In this document: positions 60,816-64,000 of the stretch, in pieces
Position numbering within the stretch: position 1 is the first letter of the stretch
How the letters are laid out: the number at the start of each line of letters is the position of its first letter
Assembly: GCF_002095435.2 (NCBI RefSeq)
Contig: NZ_MJEJ02000045.1
Coordinates: 62,001-126,000 of the forward strand
DNA length: 64,000 bases
Direction of reading: 5' to 3'
Source of the DNA: Williamsia sp. 1138
GTDB taxonomy: Bacteria; Actinomycetota; Actinomycetes; Mycobacteriales; Mycobacteriaceae
Translations under genes and position numbers: made by a program
Notes under the pieces: model-generated
What the model was told of the DNA's origin: nothing
Database searches by the model: none
What the model saw: only the letters and a program-made list of their open reading frames with translations

Positions 60816-60833
60816 TCCCGGCCAGGGCAGCGG

Positions 60834-62234
60834 TCAGGCAGGACTGATCGCCCGGACGACCTGTCCGACCCGCAGGACTCCCGCCGGATCGTGCTGGTCG
60901 GCGAGTGCACTGAGCCAGGCGAGGGTGTCCTCGTCGTAGCAACGGGCGAGTCGCGCCGGATCGCTGCCGGGGGAGAAATTGGGCAGCTGACCCATCGACC
61001 ACGGCGCGACGGAGTCCATGATGGCAGCGGCGTGGGGCGCGACGTGTTCGGCGATCGGCGGCGCCAGCACCCCGATCGTCGTCAGGTTGTAGGCCGCTCC
61101 GCGGTGGCAGAAAGCGCTGCGCTGGGCTGCAGGCCGCGACATCGCGCCACCGAGCAACCGCACCTCGACGACGACCTGAGGGGACTGCGCGTTCGGGCCC
61201 GCCAGGGCGATCAGGGCTTCGACCGCTTCATCACCGAACTCTCCGAGCAGGGTGCTGTCCTCGTGTACGGGCATCGGGTCGACCGGATCTGCGTGGATCG
61301 CTCCCAGTGCTGCGTAGGGCATCGGGCCGACGATGTCGATCAACGGCTCGGCGACCGCGCGAATCGGCGCGATCAGCGCTTCCGCGTCTGCATGTTCGGC
61401 CAGGGATGCGTATCGGACGGCGAAGGTGAGCTTGCCCGCCAACGGCGGGGGAACGGCCGGGAGCGGCGGCAGCTGCAAGAAAGCGATGGATGTGGTGGCG
61501 TGTTCGGGTAGGTCGACGCTCCACTCGCGCCATGCCCGCAACAAGGCCGGTGCATCGGATCCGTCGAAGTAGATTGCCCCGCCGTAGATCTCGGAGATCG
61601 GCAGCAGGTCGATCTCCACCGACGTGACGATGCCGAGTGTGCCCTTGCCGCCACGCAGCCCCCAGAAGAGTTCGGCGTGGTTCTCAGGGGACACGAGCAG
61701 GATCTCGCCCTGTCCGGTGACGAGCTCGAAGGAACGGACATGGTCGGACGAGAGACCGACACTGCGGACGAGGGGGCCGATGCCCCCTCCGGTGAGGAAG
61801 CCGATCACCCCGACCCCGGGTGCCGAACCGGCGAGGGCCGCCAGCCCGTGCGGGGCGGCCGCGTCGATGACCTGCTGCCAGCGCACGCCGGCGCCCACTC
61901 GTGCTGTCCTGGCCGCGACGTCGATGTCGAGCCCACCGAGGCCGGCGGTGTGTACGAGGATGGTGCTCCTGTCGATCGGCAGCGCCCCGTGCCCGGTCGA
62001 CTGCACCCCGACGGTCAGGCCGTGGCGTTCGGCGATCCGAAGCGTCGCAGCGACGTCGGCTGCGGACTCGGGGAACACGATCGCGCAGGGATCGACCGGG
62101 ACCGCGACGTTGAAGGGGATCGCTCGTTCGGATCCGGGTTCGCCCGGGCGGGTGACCAGGCCGGCCACTGCTGCCTGCAATTCGGCGGTGGGGTCGGCGT
62201 TGGTGCTGTGGGGGGTCGGGGGCGAGATGGTCAT
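60834..62234 (-). CDS. FAD-linked oxidase of the berberine-bridge type
   Basis: This 466-residue flavoprotein has the FAD-binding PP-loop VGVQSTGHGALPIDR (the His could bind FAD covalently), GAGVRWQQVIDAA and GFLTGGGIGPLVRSVG. A C-terminal BBE-like region follows (RLARCYDEDTLAWLSALADQHDPAGV). The second covalent Cys of bicovalent enzymes is absent (APGVGVIG). Such enzymes oxidise sugars, alkaloids or other alcohols. ATG 62234 follows AAAGG; ATG 62255 is possible. It lies 115 nt downstream of the regulator gene on the same strand and may be its target. Confidence 0.85.
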   Translation of the reverse strand: MTISPPTPHSTNADPTAELQAAVAGLVTRPGEPGSERAIPFNVAVPVDPCAIVFPESAADVAATLRIAERHGLTVGVQSTGHGALPIDRSTILVHTAGLGGLDIDVAARTARVGAGVRWQQVIDAAAPHGLAALAGSAPGVGVIGFLTGGGIGPLVRSVGLSSDHVRSFELVTGQGEILLVSPENHAELFWGLRGGKGTLGIVTSVEIDLLPISEIYGGAIYFDGSDAPALLRAWREWSVDLPEHATTSIAFLQLPPLPAVPPPLAGKLTFAVRYASLAEHADAEALIAPIRAVAEPLIDIVGPMPYAALGAIHADPVDPMPVHEDSTLLGEFGDEAVEALIALAGPNAQSPQVVVEVRLLGGAMSRPAAQRSAFCHRGAAYNLTTIGVLAPPIAEHVAPHAAAIMDSVAPWSMGQLPNFSPGSDPARLARCYDEDTLAWLSALADQHDPAGVLRVGQVVRAISPA

Positions 62235-62349
62235 GAGCGGCTGGCCTTTCATCAATGGTCGGTGAGCTGATGAAAGTCAGCATGCGCCGAGGCCCTTGGT
62301 GGGTTCTTGGTCTGTCCATCCAAGAATGTTTCAAGAAAGCGGGCGCCAT

Positions 62350-64000
62350 TCACGCCGAGGACGTCACTCGCTGTACCTCTGTGACCAGGCCATTCATGCC
62401 CAGCGCGAGGGCGGCGCGCGCAATCTCGTCGAGTTCGCACGTTCGTGCGTCTGACGGCGCCTGCAGCGAGCAGTCGAGTAACCGACACCGCAGCGCCGAG
62501 GGGACCCCGCCGGTGTCCACCGCGAGGGTGCGAGCCTGATCGTTGAACCGGTGGGCGCGGTCGAGGTCACCGGCGCAGGCGTGCAGGCGCGCGAGCGCGA
62601 GCGCGACCGGTCCGACGACCCCCACCTGACCGATGATCGCGATCCGGTCTGCGAAGGGCTCGAGTTCGGTCAGGAATGCGTCGGCGTGTTCGATGAGTTC
62701 GTGGTCGGCGACGAGATGGGCCAGCAGGACGGCGTGCCCGAGTGTGGTCCAGACGTGGGCGGTACGCACGGCGAGCCACTGCCGGACCATCGCGTCGGCG
62801 AGGTCACGATCGACCGGCGTGCCGGTCGTGGTCGCCGCGCCGGCAGCCACCACCCCTGCCAGCCCCGTGTCGCCGCCGGCGGAGATCAGCCCCCGAATCC
62901 ATTGCAGCAGTTCGGCTTCGTCCGAGACGGGACCCACGGTCACCAGGCCCTGCTCGCGGGACAGGGCCATGGTGGCGACCATGCCACTGCCCGCCACATA
63001 CAGTTCGGTCTGTTCGTGGACGTGCGCGGCGATCTCGTGGTGGCGGCGGGCTTCGGCGAAATCGCCGCGCCACAAGGCGATCACCGCCTCCATCCACCGC
63101 AGCTGTGCCCGCAGCACCGGTAGGCCGAGGTCTTCGCTGCCCTCGATGCCGTGCCGCAGATGTCCGGCGGCGGCGTCGACATCGCCGAGATTCATCGTGG
63201 CCATGGTGGCGATCGAGTGGGCGATCACCGTGTCCACCCGGGACTGCCGATGACCGAGCGTGAAGAGTTGCTCGATCAGTTCCGGCACCTGATGGCTGTG
63301 GGTCGCGACACCGGAGTAGGTGATCAACCGCGCCATCAACACCTCTGCGGTGACATCGCGATCACCGAGCTCGGCTGCCAGATCCATCGCCCTGGTGATG
63401 TACCCGGCTGCGACGTCGGGGTCGGGGTTGTAACAGTGACCGACGCTGAGGGCGCAGAGGACCTGGGCGTGGGCAACGGGGTCGTCAGCAACAAAACCGT
63501 CGAGTTGTTCGAGGACAGCCAGCAGCGGGCCGGGATCTTCGCTGGGCGCCAGCCAGGGCCATCCACCACTCGAGCGCAGGAGTGAGCCCGCCAGCTTCCC
63601 CGCGGTCGCAGTGCGTCCGGCCCGCATCGCCGCGACCAACTGCGACTCGACGGTGTCGAGTACGGTCTGTCCCCGGCCGGCCCGAGAGAGGGCCTCGAGT
63701 AGCGAGAGCATCAGTTCGTCGCGTTCGATGTCGACCGAACGTTGGTGCGGCATCGAGTCATACGTGTCGAGGGCTCGTTGCCACCAGAGGGCTGCGGTCT
63801 CCGAACTCCATTGATCGGCGGCCTCCTCGGCAGCGGCCCGGCAGGCCTGAACCGCCTCGCCGACATCGACGAGCGGTAGTGCGGCCAGCAGATGGGTGGC
63901 ACGACGGCTGAGCAGGTCGGCGCCGAGGCCGCCGCTCTCGAGGGCGGCGGCAACCCGGGCGTGGGTCCGTTTCCGCTGCAGCGGCGGCATGCCCGCGAGT
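62350..64000 (-). CDS. Large ATPase/TPR-type transcriptional regulator, C-terminal part
   Basis: The frame is open to the window edge, so the N-terminus lies beyond 64000. The visible 550 residues begin PPLQRKRTHARVAAALESGG, a helix typical after the NTPase domain of AfsR/SARP- and MalT-like regulators. A long series of Ala/Leu-rich helical pairs follows (about 34 residues each), read as TPR repeats. No LuxR-type DNA-binding domain is present at this end, so DNA binding must be N-terminal. It precedes the FAD oxidase gene and may control it. Confidence 0.75.
   Translation of the reverse strand, partial: LAGMPPLQRKRTHARVAAALESGGLGADLLSRRATHLLAALPLVDVGEAVQACRAAAEEAADQWSSETAALWWQRALDTYDSMPHQRSVDIERDELMLSLLEALSRAGRGQTVLDTVESQLVAAMRAGRTATAGKLAGSLLRSSGGWPWLAPSEDPGPLLAVLEQLDGFVADDPVAHAQVLCALSVGHCYNPDPDVAAGYITRAMDLAAELGDRDVTAEVLMARLITYSGVATHSHQVPELIEQLFTLGHRQSRVDTVIAHSIATMATMNLGDVDAAAGHLRHGIEGSEDLGLPVLRAQLRWMEAVIALWRGDFAEARRHHEIAAHVHEQTELYVAGSGMVATMALSREQGLVTVGPVSDEAELLQWIRGLISAGGDTGLAGVVAAGAATTTGTPVDRDLADAMVRQWLAVRTAHVWTTLGHAVLLAHLVADHELIEHADAFLTELEPFADRIAIIGQVGVVGPVALALARLHACAGDLDRAHRFNDQARTLAVDTGGVPSALRCRLLDCSLQAPSDARTCELDEIARAALALGMNGLVTEVQRVTSSA

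Overview
The window is high-GC actinobacterial DNA with GTG/TTG starts. It carries a mycolic-acid-bacterium (Mycobacteriales) sterol locus joined to a housekeeping block in the order known from Mycobacterium tuberculosis (Mtb). Gene content, F420-type enzymes, a Tat-secreted PhoD, mce4 genes and gene sizes point to Gordonia or a close relative such as Rhodococcus or Williamsia. The genus is an inference. No tRNA, rRNA, CRISPR array, insertion sequence or origin was seen, and no gene-free stretch exceeds about 300 bases.

Region 1 (1-5.2 kb): the 3' end of a steroid-type SDR, an NTF2-like protein, a GyrA-like/GNAT fusion, a secreted putative papain-fold protein and a PhoD phosphatase. Region 2 (5.2-14.8 kb): ddn-fadA5 divergent from cyp125; then the DUF35-ltp4-ltp3-NTF2 operon divergent from a luciferase-like F420 enzyme; then a BM3-type P450. 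Region 3 (14.8-18.7 kb): three TetR regulators, an ABC1/UbiB kinase-like protein and a small DoxX-like membrane protein. Region 4 (18.7-28.9 kb): echA19/fadD19, a nitronate monooxygenase-like enzyme, DUF1810, a crotonase, an SDR, and fadE26-fadE27-fadD17 divergent from a 3Fe-4S ferredoxin. Region 5 (29-40.9 kb): hsd4A/chsB1-like SDR and the complete mce4 operon (yrbE4A, yrbE4B, mce4A-F, mas4A, mas4B), closed by a strong terminator. Region 6 (41-56.4 kb): a KstR-site-linked aldehyde dehydrogenase, then an Mtb-like housekeeping block: mhuD, hydrolase, mutY, canB, membrane protein, disA, radA, lpqE, carD, ispD, ispF, cysS, rlmB. Region 7 (56.5-64 kb): a membrane protein, an alpha/beta hydrolase, a carboxylesterase-MaoC-DUF2599 lipoprotein operon, an FAD oxidase and part of a large ATPase/TPR regulator.

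How the genes work together: Mce4 imports sterol. CYP125 and possibly the aldehyde dehydrogenase oxidise the side-chain terminus. FadD19 and FadD17 load CoA. FadE26/27, EchA19, the Hsd4A-like SDR and FadA5 run beta-oxidation. Ltp3/Ltp4 with the DUF35 protein fit removal of C24 branches of plant sterols. Ten KstR-like operators (TnnAACnnGTTnnA, 7 or 8 of 8 fixed bases) sit at these promoters, and one lies apart from any promoter.

Less expected items: a family of four palindromic intergenic repeats in two subfamilies; a 17-nt tandem array joining one gene's stop to the next gene's start; a GyrA-like helix fused to an acetyltransferase; a duplicated DUF35 protein without zinc cysteines beside two thiolase folds that lack thiolase residues; a BM3-type P450/TetR/UbiB unit with a 33-bp operator; and an antisense thioesterase between radA and disA.
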